Shown piece by piece: positions 10,856 to 23,300 of a stretch of 64,000 nucleotides of DNA (positions are counted from its first letter, which is position 1; each line of letters starts with the position of its first letter). Below the pieces are notes generated by a model. The model did not search any database, was not told the origin of the DNA, and was given only the letters and a program-made list of their open reading frames with translations. This DNA is from Verticillium longisporum (lineage: Eukaryota; Ascomycota; Sordariomycetes; Glomerellales; Plectosphaerellaceae), in the NCBI GenBank assembly GCA_019188255.1, contig JAETXT010000008.1:1984001-2048000 (forward strand). The letters run 5' to 3'. Both the position numbers and the translations under genes were made by a program.

Positions 10856-10863
10856 GGTTCAAG
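10856..10863. repeat. 8-bp target-site duplication, right (GGTTCAAG)
   Basis: Exact partner of 7741-7748, directly after the element's terminal ...TACTG. The pair fixes the transposon boundaries. Confidence 0.85.
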
Positions 10864-11515
10864 AACATTAAACGCAATGATAGGTCTGAAAAGCATGGAG
10901 GCATAGCCTGCACGTGAGTAGCCTGAAAGCAACGAAGATGGATTTCGTCTCCAAAAACATGCACAGCATGTCGAAACATTTGCGAATGTAGGTGATTGAT
11001 GTTATTGCTGGGACATGTTAATGCTGGGACCTGTCAAGCGGCCGGTGGTGCTGGAAAGTGCTAATAGTCATGGTATTGCTACAATGGAGTGCCGTGAATC
11101 GTATGAATTACCCCCTTGCTTCGCTATACATGCAAACAATGCATCATGTGAACACTCGTCCGGACGCCTCGCCATGCATAACAGGGTTTCCCCATCCATT
11201 TTCGCGCTCATTAAATCATGCTCATCATCTCATGGCCTCGCGGATTTAACTCCTATTCGCATCATTTGACGATACGTGTGGAAGCGTCAGTCGCTGTTTT
11301 TCTTCAGTCTTGCTTCTGGCCCACTTGGCAGCTCGCTCCGATTTGGATGCGTTTAATTTCGATATTGGTGTTCGTGCCTGGTTTGGCGAGTCCGTCCTTG
11401 ATTTGACGCGAGCGCTCCTCCTTAGCAATGGAGGACTAAGCTCACTGCCGTGGTGACCAACCTCGTTCCTCTTTGAGCGACGCAGCTGCGTCGGGACCTG
11501 TTCTCCTCTCGAATC
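10864..11515. other. Intergenic, no gene seen
   Basis: GC-balanced sequence between the hAT element and the 3' end of the AMSH-like gene. Short open frames here have no domain character. The AMSH 3' UTR should occupy the right side. Confidence 0.4.
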
Positions 11516-13271
11516 CTAATTTTTGGGTCGCAAGTCCTTGACGTACCAATGCAGCTTATCTGACTGAAACACGTGGCCAGGAGGGTTGCTAGCCTTAGTG
11601 TAAATGTTGTCAATATGATGTTGGTGGAACATCGCCGCCTGGTTGCAATTGAGGATATGCGGGAGGCCAGGCGGGTTCGTTAGGCGGAAGATGCCGTGCC
11701 TGAAGCAACATTAGCATACATGATTTAAGACAAGAGAGAGGCAACTTACGACGGCTGGTGTTGCGGGGCACAGACGATCGCAATACTCTCAGGCATCATG
11801 ATCTGGTACCCCGCCTGTGTGTGGAGATCACGCGAACTCATGAAGCAGGTCTGTGTTGGGTGTGTGTGAATCCAGCCGAGAACTAAAAGATCCTCGTTGA
11901 TACAGTACTCGAGTTGCGCAGACTCATTCTCTGTCTCGCAAGTGTCCGATGTGCATTTCTGCTCGGGGATGAGGAGACAGCTGATGAAAAGTGCGTTGTT
12001 AATCGGCCTTCCGCACAGAATGCCACACATCTCCAAGCCCTTGCGCGTGTTTCCTGAGGCAATCTCAAGGAACTTATGACGCAGGTCGCTGGGAATGAAA
12101 ACGGGCCGGATAGGATCCCCATTCTCCAAGTACGCGGCAGGGCGGAATGCAACGCGCTGCTCTTTGGCCGGTGCCTCCACCTCATGTTCCTTTGGAGGTC
12201 GAGTGGGGGCAGCTGGTGCTGCTGGTTCAGGTGTAGGGAGTCGTTTGTACGTCGGGAGAGACTCCTTGAGCGGCCTAGAGGGCGGCACAACGTCCTGTTT
12301 GTTGGGCGGAATGTCCAATTCTTTTGGAGGCTTTGATGGTGCCGCGATATCCAGCCTTCGAGGCTCCAGTGGGGCAGAATCCCACTGCACTGGCTTCGGT
12401 TTCGACACGGAAGGGTAGTGGTACGGCTGGCTCGGTATCTTGGGGGGAGGCGATGGTGGATGTGGGTGTGAGACGCGTGTGTGACTGAAAGCGTCTTCGA
12501 CCCTCTGGTACCCGCCCTGATTGTCATCAAGCCTTTGTCGAGTGGCTTCCATTTGTCTTCTCAATTCGTCGGCGTCGTTCGTGGTATCCGGCTGTCCGCC
12601 TTGCCAGTCGTCCCATGTACCACCTCTGCGGCGCTCTTGCTCCTGCTCCACCGAAATACCAGCGCGGCGGATTCCCCTCTTTATTGTGTCCCGCCGTATG
12701 AAATCTCGCTGCGCCAAGTCGACCGCAAACTCCTGGTTGTCGCCTGCGTCCAGAACTCTTGCTCTCCCACCAAGAGAGGGGACACGAGCTGCAAAATCAT
12801 TGTAGGTCGTGGGTTTCGAATCTTCTTGCTCGATGGCGGCCTTCTTCGACGCAGCGGTCATCCGCGCCCACTCGTCGTATTCACTATCGATGAGCGGTTT
12901 GAGTTGTTCGAGACGCCTGAAGACCTCGTTCGCCTGGCGCTTTCGTAGGGCCTTTGTGAAGGCCTTGTTCTCCGGAAGTTTGGCGTCAGGGTGCGTGTCG
13001 AGGTGTTTCAGCACAAGCGATGAGTGTCGCCAGAGCATGACGTATGCTTTCCTGTAGTCGTGGTCCTGCATGGCGAATCCTGCCTAGAAAAGATGAGCTA
13101 CGCGGTCTTCAGAACAGATGACAAAATACGAACTTCTTGATACAGGACGTCGGCTGAACGAGCCCAGTGCTTGAAAGGGACGGTAGGTTGGAATTCGAAG
13201 TTGTCGCCCATTGCGGCAAGCTCCTTCGTGTTGGTCGGCCGCGAAGGCCGTGGTGCTGATGTCCCGTTCAT
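11516..13271 (-). CDS. sst2: AMSH/Sst2-type JAMM deubiquitinase (endosomal)
   Basis: Three exons (13271-13134, 13083-11750, 11699-11516) across 50-bp introns 13084-13133 (GTTCGT...CTAG, phase 0) and 11700-11749 (GTAAGT...TCAG, phase 2) give about 551 aa. The N-terminus (FEFQPTVPFKHWARSADVLYQEAG and YRKAYVMLWRHSSLVLKHLDTHP) matches the USP8/AMSH dimerisation domain. A long charged Pro-rich linker follows. The C-terminus is a JAMM metalloprotease: catalytic Glu in GLEMCGILCG and the zinc motif GWIHTHPTQTCFMSSRDLH (HxHPx7SxxD) near residue 450. AMSH enzymes cleave Lys63-linked ubiquitin from cargo at ESCRT-marked endosomes. The start is the first ATG of exon 1. VPS4 lies 3.4 kb away, so two ESCRT-pathway genes are near neighbours. 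Confidence 0.92.
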
Positions 13272-14502
13272 GGCTGGCACTTGGACGCAACTCCGACGCG
13301 TTATTGGTTTGTTGGCGAAGATCAAGGAAGTGCACTCGGGGACAGGTCTGGAACGTCGTATCTCAAAAAGCTTGGAACATGGTAATTGAGGGTCATATGA
13401 ATAGACGCAAACGGTGAGCGTCGTACCCGCTTCTTGCTAGGGATCCGAAGATATGGGATGGGTTTGCGAGGCAAAGTTTGGCAGGGTACATTTCAGGAAA
13501 TGGAAGCCTGGCGAATATGACGAAGTTCAATGCGCCATGCGCACAGCTCCAACAGCCTTGGGTCCTGGTCTCCACCTCAGGCATGACCCCGCGATCGCGG
13601 GGCAGTCACATGATGAAGTGTGGCACGTGACTCCGGTTACGAAGCTAAGGCTAAGGTGCACCTCCATTGGCTGTCATGACATCTTATTTTCCTTGGTGAC
13701 TTGAATGAACTGCGGGAAGAGCCGCTTGTATCATATCGGGAAGCTTCCGTCCAGCACCAAATACTCAACCACCAGTCACTTTGAGGCTTGGCTCTGCAGA
13801 GGGCACTGTTGACAATGACGCAGTTTCCGCGTTGTCTGTTTACAAAACCCGACTCGTGCCAGCCGCTTACCGGGAGAACCCGGAACGATGAATTCCATCA
13901 ATCGGAAGACGGTCCGCCCTTCCTCACGCCCAAGGGCAACATTGCAACCGCTCTGCCGGTCACCCAACCACCACGTTGCTGTGAAAAGAGGATCTTCTGT
14001 CTTGGTTCACTTGCATCCGCAGCATACCATGCGGTCTCCTTTGGGACGTCACTTTCATTTACAATAAAACGTGCGCTTCGAAGGGATGTAACGGAAGCTG
14101 CCATGCATGGTTGATCAAACCCCCCCCCGTAAATGTGAGCTGCGCTGTGCAATCACGGCGTTATTCCTGCATGGCGGGAGGAAGCCATGGCCACCTACGT
14201 GTCATTGCTGTGCTTGCCACCATCCCTGGATACAGGCAATCTCCTGATGAGGCCGTAAGGCCTCAACGCCATGCCTGCCGGCAGAAAATATTAAAAGGTA
14301 CTGGACATACGCCTCCGACGCTGCTCAAAGTGCAGTCCTCCTTCTCTATTGATCTCCATCCTATTACGAAATCTCGCTGAGCAGCTGGATTCCAATCCCA
14401 TCGCATTTTTCAAGATGATGTCCCAAACATGTCGACGTACGATGCCCGATCAATATCTCGCCTGGCGAAGCTAATCATCAAGCAGGCAGCGTGGAGAGCG
14501 TC
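13272..14502. other. Divergent intergenic region
   Basis: Holds the promoters of the minus-strand AMSH-like gene and the plus-strand hypothetical gene. Open frames at 13453-13704 and 13788-14114 show no domains. A C9 run occurs near 14121-14129. No RNA gene recognised. Confidence 0.4.
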
Positions 14503-15099
14503 ATGCCTTACTTCACCGTGAGCATGGGCCAAGCCGCCATCACATCGCCTTCCCTGTGGAAGACACTTCTCCGGTCATACTCCCACATCAACCAAACATA
14601 TAACCTCCAAGACTCCCATGGTGTCCTTTCTTGTCAGGCTGGTCTCAAGAGCATACTGAATACCACCTTTGACCGTGAGGCTCAAGCTTTCTTGGACCGC
14701 CACTCCGAAAACCTCGATGTTCTGGACGACTCTCTTAACGGTCCGGCCAAGGCACGCCTGCTCGCCAGGGCTGTCGCCGGTGTCGTTGCCGTCTTTGAGC
14801 ACCTGTCTGCATGCCGTGGTGAGATCACACAGGAGGTCTTCGATCACCAAGTACAGCATTTCGCCGAGAGTGATCGGTGCAGAAGAATCATTGCGAAGAT
14901 TGAAGAGAGCAAGGTCTTCTCACGCTGCTTCGCAAAAAGCCAGCTTGCAGACGTGATCTGCCGGGCGGTTGAAGATGGCTCCGACACGGCGAGTCTTGGC
15001 CTCGGAGAGGATGATCAAGCTGCGATTGAGTGGGCATCCGAACTGCCCTCGAGGAACATGGGACTGCCTTGGGGTTTCACGATCCTCGCGTTGAATTGA
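14503..15099 (+). CDS. Hypothetical protein, 198 aa
   Basis: A single-exon frame from ATG 14503 to TGA 15099. The composition looks real: helical, charged and not low-complexity, for example AKARLLARAVAGVVAVFEHLSACRGEITQEVFDHQVQHF and an acidic C-terminal part LGEDDQAAIEWASELPS. It has no signal peptide or membrane segment and I recognise no family. A GTG-initiated extension of four codons exists but is not favoured in eukaryotes. It lies 158 bp from the convergent prefoldin gene. Likely expressed but function unknown; an unrecognised upstream exon is possible. Confidence 0.55.
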   Translation: MPYFTVSMGQAAITSPSLWKTLLRSYSHINQTYNLQDSHGVLSCQAGLKSILNTTFDREAQAFLDRHSENLDVLDDSLNGPAKARLLARAVAGVVAVFEHLSACRGEITQEVFDHQVQHFAESDRCRRIIAKIEESKVFSRCFAKSQLADVICRAVEDGSDTASLGLGEDDQAAIEWASELPSRNMGLPWGFTILALN

Positions 15100-15257
15100 G
15101 ACGGAGGACTTGACGGTGTTAACGAGACATGTGGTAGTACGAAAGGGGGGCCACGACCATGGCGCTTGGGGGACACTGGGTATAGAATATGTCCTAACGC
15201 GAGCTGTAATACAACCAACTATTCATGCTTTTCTGTGACGTCGGCTCATCGCCGACC

Positions 15258-15784
15258 TCACGCCGCCGCGTTTGCTTGTTGCTGTTGGCCTTGGGCGCTC
15301 GCCTGTATTTGGATGATTTCACCCTTCTTCTTATCCAGCTTGCTCTGAATATCCTTGATGGAGGCTTCGTGCCTGTCACTGTTGCTTGCTCGTTAGATCA
15401 TCGATACGCAATTGTTCCGCGAGGGCACTAACATCTCCTTGTCGATGAAGTCCAGGCGGCCCTTCACTGTGCCTTCCGCCTCAAACTTATCCTGCTGTAA
15501 CAGAATGGGGCCGACGAGCTTATATATACGCTCGCCCTCCTTGAGCCCGTCGAACTCCTAACGCCGAGTTATTATCGAACTCTGCATGCGAACTTTGGCG
15601 CCCCTACCTGTTGCACGCCGAGGTTCTCCTGCTTTTGAGCCTCGAGCTTCTGGCGGGCAGATACTGACGTCTGAAGCTCTGTCTCTCAGTCAGTCGGCGA
15701 TGTTCATGAAGGAGAAATGCGTCACTTGCCAGTTTGGAGTTTCTGGAACTCCTCCGACAAGGCTTGCAGTCGAGCCTGAGCCAT
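15258..15784 (-). CDS. YKE2: Prefoldin subunit 6 (beta-type)
   Basis: Four exons on the minus strand: 15784-15730, 15663-15608, 15557-15433, 15372-15258, giving about 116 aa. Introns are 15664-15729 (GC-AG, donor GCAAGT), 15558-15607 (GTAGGG...TTAG) and 15373-15432 (GTTAGT...ACAG). The product begins MAQARLQALSEEFQKLQT, continues SARQKLEAQKQENLGVQQ, then EFDGLKEGERIYKLVGPILL with LQQDKFEA and GRLDFIDKE, and closes with a Gln-rich helix. Paired coiled coils around a beta-hairpin core are the prefoldin beta-subunit layout. Prefoldin 6 is part of the hexameric chaperone that passes nascent actin and tubulin to CCT in the cytosol. The exon 1/2 junction is the least certain; a few residues could differ. 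Introns fragment the gene so heavily that no long frame reveals it. Confidence 0.85.
15664..15729 (-). other. Probable GC-AG intron in prefoldin 6
   Basis: The donor on the minus strand reads ACTG|GCAAGT and the acceptor CGTCAG|TATCTG; only this pairing joins LQT to SARQKLE in frame. GCAAGT is the usual extended context of the rare GC donor class. Confidence 0.6.
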
Positions 15785-16630
15785 TATGAGGGCAGAGTGA
15801 GAAAATCTCACAGATGAGGAGAAGAATCTTGGGATAACCAGATATTGGGCCTGAAAGTACTGCCCAGATGATGTGTTGGATCTGAATTCGGCTCCCGGAT
15901 TCGGCTTGATACTTCACTTTTGGCGTTGATAGGTGAGATCGGAGCGACCCAAGTCTGATTCTTGTGTTCATGGCGACTTCTCGCCAGTAGAGGGATTGCC
16001 CCACCAAACCGCCTAAGAGCAAGTCCCCCGAAAATCGTTACCTCACCCGAATGGTAGATTCAAATTACACCGGGCACGGCAAGAAACTACCACCTATTGC
16101 AACAAAGAAAAGGATAGAATGATCTAGGCTAGTCTTTTATTCTTTCTTGAAAAGTTGTGTCTGCCTCAGGAAGGCTAAGGAATCCAAAATGTGCTCGATG
16201 AGGCTTACTCAATGACAGCATAATCCCGTGTAAGCGATTTTGGCATACATGCATGCATTTTCCCCCGCGAATCTGGCCTGGCCCATTGGTTTGTCGAGGC
16301 AACGAACGTCACTCACAGGCATCGACGATCCCCATCCCGCCTTGCTTCTTCTGCCTCTTTTGCCCAACAGGCAGCACACCCCCACCTCGGCCCTTCACCC
16401 ATCCTTCGCTCTGGTCTGTCTTGCGCTGCCTCAAGCCTATTCGGATTGAAGCCTACGGAGGGAATCGGTCTTTCGGTGAACCTGCAACGCATCCTCATCC
16501 CCGCCAAAAACGACGCCTGCGCTGAGCGACAAACCGCCGGGCAGCTGTGCGTGATCGACTTCCCCGCGCTAGACCTCCCCCTCATACCGACACGACGACC
16601 CCTCAACACGCCCACACCCCACGACGCACG
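15785..16630. other. Divergent promoter region, prefoldin 6 / VPS4
   Basis: About 850 bp between two divergent starts. The pyrimidine-rich CCC/ACC-repeated stretch from about 16,340 to 16,630 just before the VPS4 ATG looks like a fungal 5' UTR. No other gene is supported. Confidence 0.4.
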
Positions 16631-18024
<1,394 letters not shown>

Positions 18025-18629
18025 TGTGGCATGCTGCTCATCGAGGGTCGGGCCAGCTATGGTTTTGGCCACATGAAATACGAGCATCTCAAGCTTTCAC
18101 GACAAACCTGATTGGGGCCTGCTAGTGCGAGACACTTTGATTTCAGTCTAGGTCATCATCACAAGTCACGTTGAGATGGTGTCAGCATATGGGCAGAGGA
18201 CGGCGTCTTGGGGCGTTACTTGTCTGGGAGGTGCCTTGGTGTTAACAACTTGCGTAGCGACTGCGTGTCGCGCAGGGCCCTGTATGCATGTTCTTTACTG
18301 CGATTTTCCAGCTCTCGAATCGTGCAAATCAAATCACTGTACACGTAGCACATGAACGAAGACAGGGGCGTGACCGAAGTTTCTGAACTCGTTGATATGG
18401 GTATGAACCTTCGTCAGACTGTACATACACGACACAATGCAAACATTGCCCTCAAACTCCCATGCCGAAAAACCATTTGAACTCCGGGATCCAGACAACA
18501 GACAGACAAGCCGAACGGAGGAGAGAGCCGCCGGACCGTTTACCCTGCAGGTCCGTACAGCAAACTCTCCAGTGGCGCCAAAAAGAGGAAAAAGAGCAAG
18601 TCCACCCGTTTTCAGCAGCTGATGCCTTC
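18025..18629. other. Convergent intergenic region VPS4 / NOP56
   Basis: About 600 bp holding both 3' UTRs; no coding signal on either strand. Confidence 0.4.
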
Positions 18630-20318
18630 CTAATCATCGTGCTTGGACTTCTTCTTCTTCTTCTTCTTTTCGCCGTCCTCGACCGGCGCGGGCTCGGCGG
18701 CACCGACCTCGGAGTCGCGCTTGCGCTTCTTCTCCTTCTTGTCAGACTTGTCCTTCTTCTCCTTCTTGGACTTCTTCTTGTCCTTCTCGACCTCGTCAGC
18801 CACGGGAGCGGCCATCATAGACTCATCGAGCTGCATGTCGTCGTCCTCAACAATGTCCAGGACAGAGGCCTTGAAAATAGTTAGCAATGTGTAACGATCA
18901 CAAAAGCAGGGCACATGTACGGACCATGACATCGGCGTTCTTGGCAGGCTTCTTGCCGGAGGCGTAGAACTCCAGACGGTCCTCGACCTGCTGGCGCAGG
19001 ACCTGACCGAACTTGACTGAGGGCTCCTCGGAGAAGTTGTCGATACGGCTCGCAATGGAGCACTTGTTGGCGAGATACCTGGAGATGCGGCCCTTGTTAC
19101 GGACACCGGCCTTGCCGATGAAGCTGCTGTGGTAGATGAGACCGTACTTGGGGGTGTTGCTCTTGGTCTTGAGGGCACGGAAGAGGGCCTTCTCGGCACC
19201 GAGAATCTGGAGCGTAGAGGCAGGGTACTTGGACAAGCTGGTGAGGGAGCCGGCGTGAGAGATGAGGCGGGCGGCGACGGGAGTGCCAATGAGGCACTGC
19301 AGGTTGGGGGCGACGATACCCATCTTCTTCTCGAGGTAGCTGGAGGTGGAACGCCTCGCCTCGGCCTGCTGAACGACGGCCTGGGCGAAGCCCTTGACAA
19401 TCTCGAGATCCTGGGCGGTGATCTGGAGACCCATGGAAACCTTGGCAGCATCAATGATGGCCTGGGCCTTCTCGCCATCCTCCTCGACGAGAGCGGCGAT
19501 GTCGTGCAGCCTATCGTTGGTGAGGGTGCTCTTGTCGCCAATGGCAATGACCAGGCGGGCGTAGGTCAGGTTGTCGGAGACGATCTTGATGAGCTCGGGG
19601 AAGTGCCAGCCGTACCATTCGCGCACACGCATGAAGAACTGGTTGACACCCTTGTCCTGGAAGTCGATGGTGGCGCTGGCCTGGATAATATGGTTGTCGT
19701 TCTTGGTGGTGTTGAACTTAACCTTGCTACGGGAGTAGGCGTGGCCGAGACCAAGACCAGCCTGTGCGGTCTCACCGGTCTGCAGGCCCTTCAGGAGCTT
19801 GTCGGCGTGGAGGCGGACACCACGGAGGAAGTCGGCGGCGACCTCAGAGGTCTCGCCAGTCTCGCAATCGACACCGGTGAAAGAAGACTTGATGCTGCTG
19901 GCGAGGTTCTTCTCGGCGACGGCCAGGACGACCTTGCTCTTCTTGCCGCTGGTCTTGGGGAGGTTGAGCTCAAGGATCGACTTGAGATTGTCGGACATGA
20001 CACCCTCAGAGATCATGTTGATCTCGCTGAGCGCTTCCTTACCAGTGCTGTTCCGCTGGGTTAGCCGACTTGTAGTTCTCCGCCAACGCACTTGCCGCGT
20101 CCTCAATGGCATGCAGCGGTGCGCATTGATTCTTGGAGCGTCTCTTACTGGAAGGGGGTGAAGTTGAGGAGCTTGATCATCTTGCCGAAGCGCGACAGGT
20201 CGTTGATAGCCTCCTGGGTCTCCTTGGAGCGAAGACCAATGCTGTCAGCCTGGTGCTCGACCTGGAAGACACCATAGCCCATAGGGGCTTCGTAAAGCAC
20301 GTAGTTGACGCTCGCCAT
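18630..20318 (-). CDS. NOP56: NOP56/SIK1, box C/D snoRNP core protein
   Basis: Exons 20318-20149, 20047-18925 and 18869-18630, with introns 20048-20148 (GTAAGA...ACAG, CTAAC branch) and 18870-18924 (GTCCGT...CAAG), give about 510 aa. The N-terminal NOP5NT domain (MASVNYVLYEAPMGYGVF, KLLNFTPF) is followed by KEALSEINMISEGV, GLGHAYSRSKVKF, MRVREWYGWHFPELIKIVSDN and the snoRNA-binding Nop domain (VAPNLQCLIGTPVAARLISHAGS, LSKYPASTLQILGAEKALFRALK, YGLIYHSSFIG, GRISRYLANKCSIASRIDNF). The tail is the Lys/Asp/Glu-rich KKE/D repeat typical of NOP56. The protein scaffolds 2'-O-methylation guides in the nucleolus. Start at 20318 gives the conserved N-terminus. I joined exon 1 to the C-ACT-GGT acceptor because the nearer AG (20103-20104) would add a basic stretch foreign to the family. 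Confidence 0.95.
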
Positions 20319-23300
20319 TGTTATTGTGACGGACTTCGCGCTGTGGGTGGTGGATTGGCGAATTCGTTGTGTTCCGATCTCGACCTTTGGACTTGGAGGC
20401 GCCGACGATGTCGATTTTTCTGAATTTTCCCCACTGGCTGGGAAGTTTTTTCCTGGAGCTCCAAAAGCTGCACGCGACGCACGGTCCATGCTGCAATTGG
20501 CGAACTGCCCCCACCGAGTCACGTGCTGTTCAAGCCACGTACCTTCAAGCCACGGGAGCAAGCCACTTGTTTCTCCAGTTGCTGACTCAACTCAACCTTT
20601 TGACACGAGGAGCACAGGCTTCACTCAATCGTTCGCATGCTGCGCGCTGACGCCAGTCAGAATTGTTGTTGCCAACAAATATTATGCGGCAGGATCGTTA
20701 TGTATGCAGCATTATAGTCATGATCGCTTTACATGGGCGCAATTCTCTTACTATGTAGCTGGCAGCTCCCCTTACGCAACGCCGCGCTTATTGTCCTCCT
20801 TGACCTTGTCTACTTGGCACAGACGATATGGCTGATCTGCAAGTCAAGTGCAGGGCATCATGAAATGCCTACCGCACCGCAATATCTCATGTTATCAATT
20901 GAATGTACACCTCCCAAATCTATCGCAAAGACTGATCTCTGAAGGCAATTTTAAATGCCTCTTTTTCTTGAGGAAGCTGTGTGAACCGCCCAACTCGCTT
21001 TGTTGTCGAGAATGCAGCTTCAAACTCGCTCGATGGCAGTGGCCTATTGCTTCCTAGGACATAAAGTATCTACCGTAAGTAGTGCACAACATCGATGACC
21101 CGATTTCCCGACTTCTCCGCGTCGTTCGCAATCTCGGCCTGTCTTTTCCGTGACGATGCTGCTGGTTGTGATCGCACATGAGCATCCCTCCGTTCAGGAG
21201 ACACCCACGATCAGTCTCCAACCGCCACTTGGAAGTCTGCGGCAGCTTCCCCGAAGTCCAGTTCAATTGGAGACTAAATATTGAAGAATGTGTAGCGATT
21301 TTATAACCTGAATAATCCGAGCGTTTCTCGTGACCAACGAGGCTTTTCACAGTCTTACCATGATTTAGGTTTCGTGAGATCTCCATAACCAGTCCTTATT
21401 TTCAGACGTTCGAGGACTTCGGCGAATGCTTTTGGCCAGTTTTTTTTTTGAACTGCCCTCCGACTTGAACGACGTGTTTGAGGCCACAGTCAACTGAAGT
21501 AGCGAATAGAGGACCTTTCATTTTAGCATATTTTCTAATAATGCACATGCTCGTCGGCACGTGCAGCTACCTGCTCGTGCGATGCCTCCCTCCCGCACGC
21601 TAGAAGTTAGCAGAGAGCTGGAAGCATAGCTGTAGCCTATACATCCACGACGAGCATGATGAAACTTTGTGAAATCCTTCAGATATGGCTCTCGAGAAGA
21701 TAGGATCGGCTTCAACAAGTCTGCAAAGCTGGTCATGCAACTTGTTTTCCACGAAGTCTCTCCATAACCGTAAGTCACACCGCAAATGTGAAGAACATTG
21801 AAAACGTCCCCGAGGTAGATACCTACTACTTCTTCCGACATTAGCTTCATAATGTCTCATTGGCAGTCTGAGTCTTTAGTTTATGGGCACATCATTGAAT
21901 CGCACTGGCATGAAATACGCCCATAGTCCGTGTAGTCGGGTCTTTTGTATGTCTGCTTCGCCTCAGAGATCGCCTCCGAGAAGCGCCACGGTATTTGCCA
22001 AGTTTCTTGAACTCTCGATGCAGAGGCTCATCAAAGGGCTGTCAGATGATCTATTTTGTGGTTCATTCCGCTGCGGGCCAGGTCATGCCATAGGACGCTG
22101 GGTGCCTGTACAGGAGCTATGTCCCCCGACAGTTCGACCAGGTTTGGGCATGACTTAGTAAATGGACTACAATTCATCTGCATTGTATAGTTTAAGAGAA
22201 GAATATCTGAGAACATGTGTGTGCATTTGAATCTTCAAGGCATGCATTGTGCGCAGAGTCAGCTTCTTACCAAGGCGATTCCTCACGGCGGGTTCGCGGA
22301 TGATTGCCTTCTTGATTGACGAGGATATGTATACGAGTCGATAAAATTGATGAGAGAGGCATAAAGACTACAATGTTCGAGGCATGCCAGGAACAAAAGA
22401 TCAAGCAAGCCTGCAGCTAGGAGGATATGAGTACTGAACCAACACGCCAGCCATGCCAAGGCGCGGTCGCATGATTAGACATTGGACAACCGTAGCTGGG
22501 CCACATTGGAAATTCCGTGATCCCTCGCCTGCCAGCCGCTGCTTAATGTTTCAATTTTCGAGGATATGTTTGAGGGACGGGTCAGCTCTAAATCAATCGC
22601 GCATCGTTATCACCATAATCGGCCGTGGTCCAAGAACCGCAGCATGGGCGGACGGCGCCGATCGGCGCCAATCATGCGGTCATTGCTTCTCACACCTACC
22701 CCATAGCAGCGGCCACCAAGTTGCCCTGAGTGCTCACAAACATGGCTCAAATCTGATGCAGTGTGCCCAATTTGCCCTGTCAATTGGAACTGCGAAGCAG
22801 CCCTTAGGAAGAAGCATGCTCTTTCACCACTGACATTGCCAGTGAAGCAGCTGGCAGTGGACTCTTATGTCCAATCCCCGACCGCAAAAATTCCAAGCAC
22901 ATTTGGCCCGCACGTCTGATTGCCCGTTTCCCCGCCTTCGAGAAATCGCAAATCCCATCCAAAAAGAGCACTGTTCTCTCGCCACCACGACCTGATACAG
23001 CAGCAATTGGGACAGCTCACTGGAGCTTGCGATGATCGCTGCTCTTCCCGAGAGCTCTGAAGTGTCCATTGTCCAATGGTCGCCCAGACGGGTAATGAAT
23101 GGCGGAGCTCTTGCGGCGATATAGTATCCTCAGGTTTGTTGGGAAGAAAAGTTCACAAATTCGAGGGACATCATTCGATGGCTCTGAAAGCGAGACTTTC
23201 CCGGAGGCGTCGTGAAGAGAACCATGATACTCCTTTTGGCTATGGAGACTGCCGATCGAGAAATGCTCTGAAGCCTACAGCCCCAGGACAGGACGCCACA

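Noticed and set aside
19129..20064. 311-codon plus-strand frame rich in Leu/Gly/Val
   Set aside because: Exact antisense of the conserved NOP56 exon; GC-rich strongly biased codons leave the opposite strand open. No independent domain.
20053..20103. Alternative NOP56 exon 2 start reading TRQVRWRRTTSR
   Set aside because: Splice-legal but inserts a basic segment absent from the family; the acceptor at 20048-20049 restores the conserved NFTPF-x-TGKEALSEIN join and has a CTAAC branch site.
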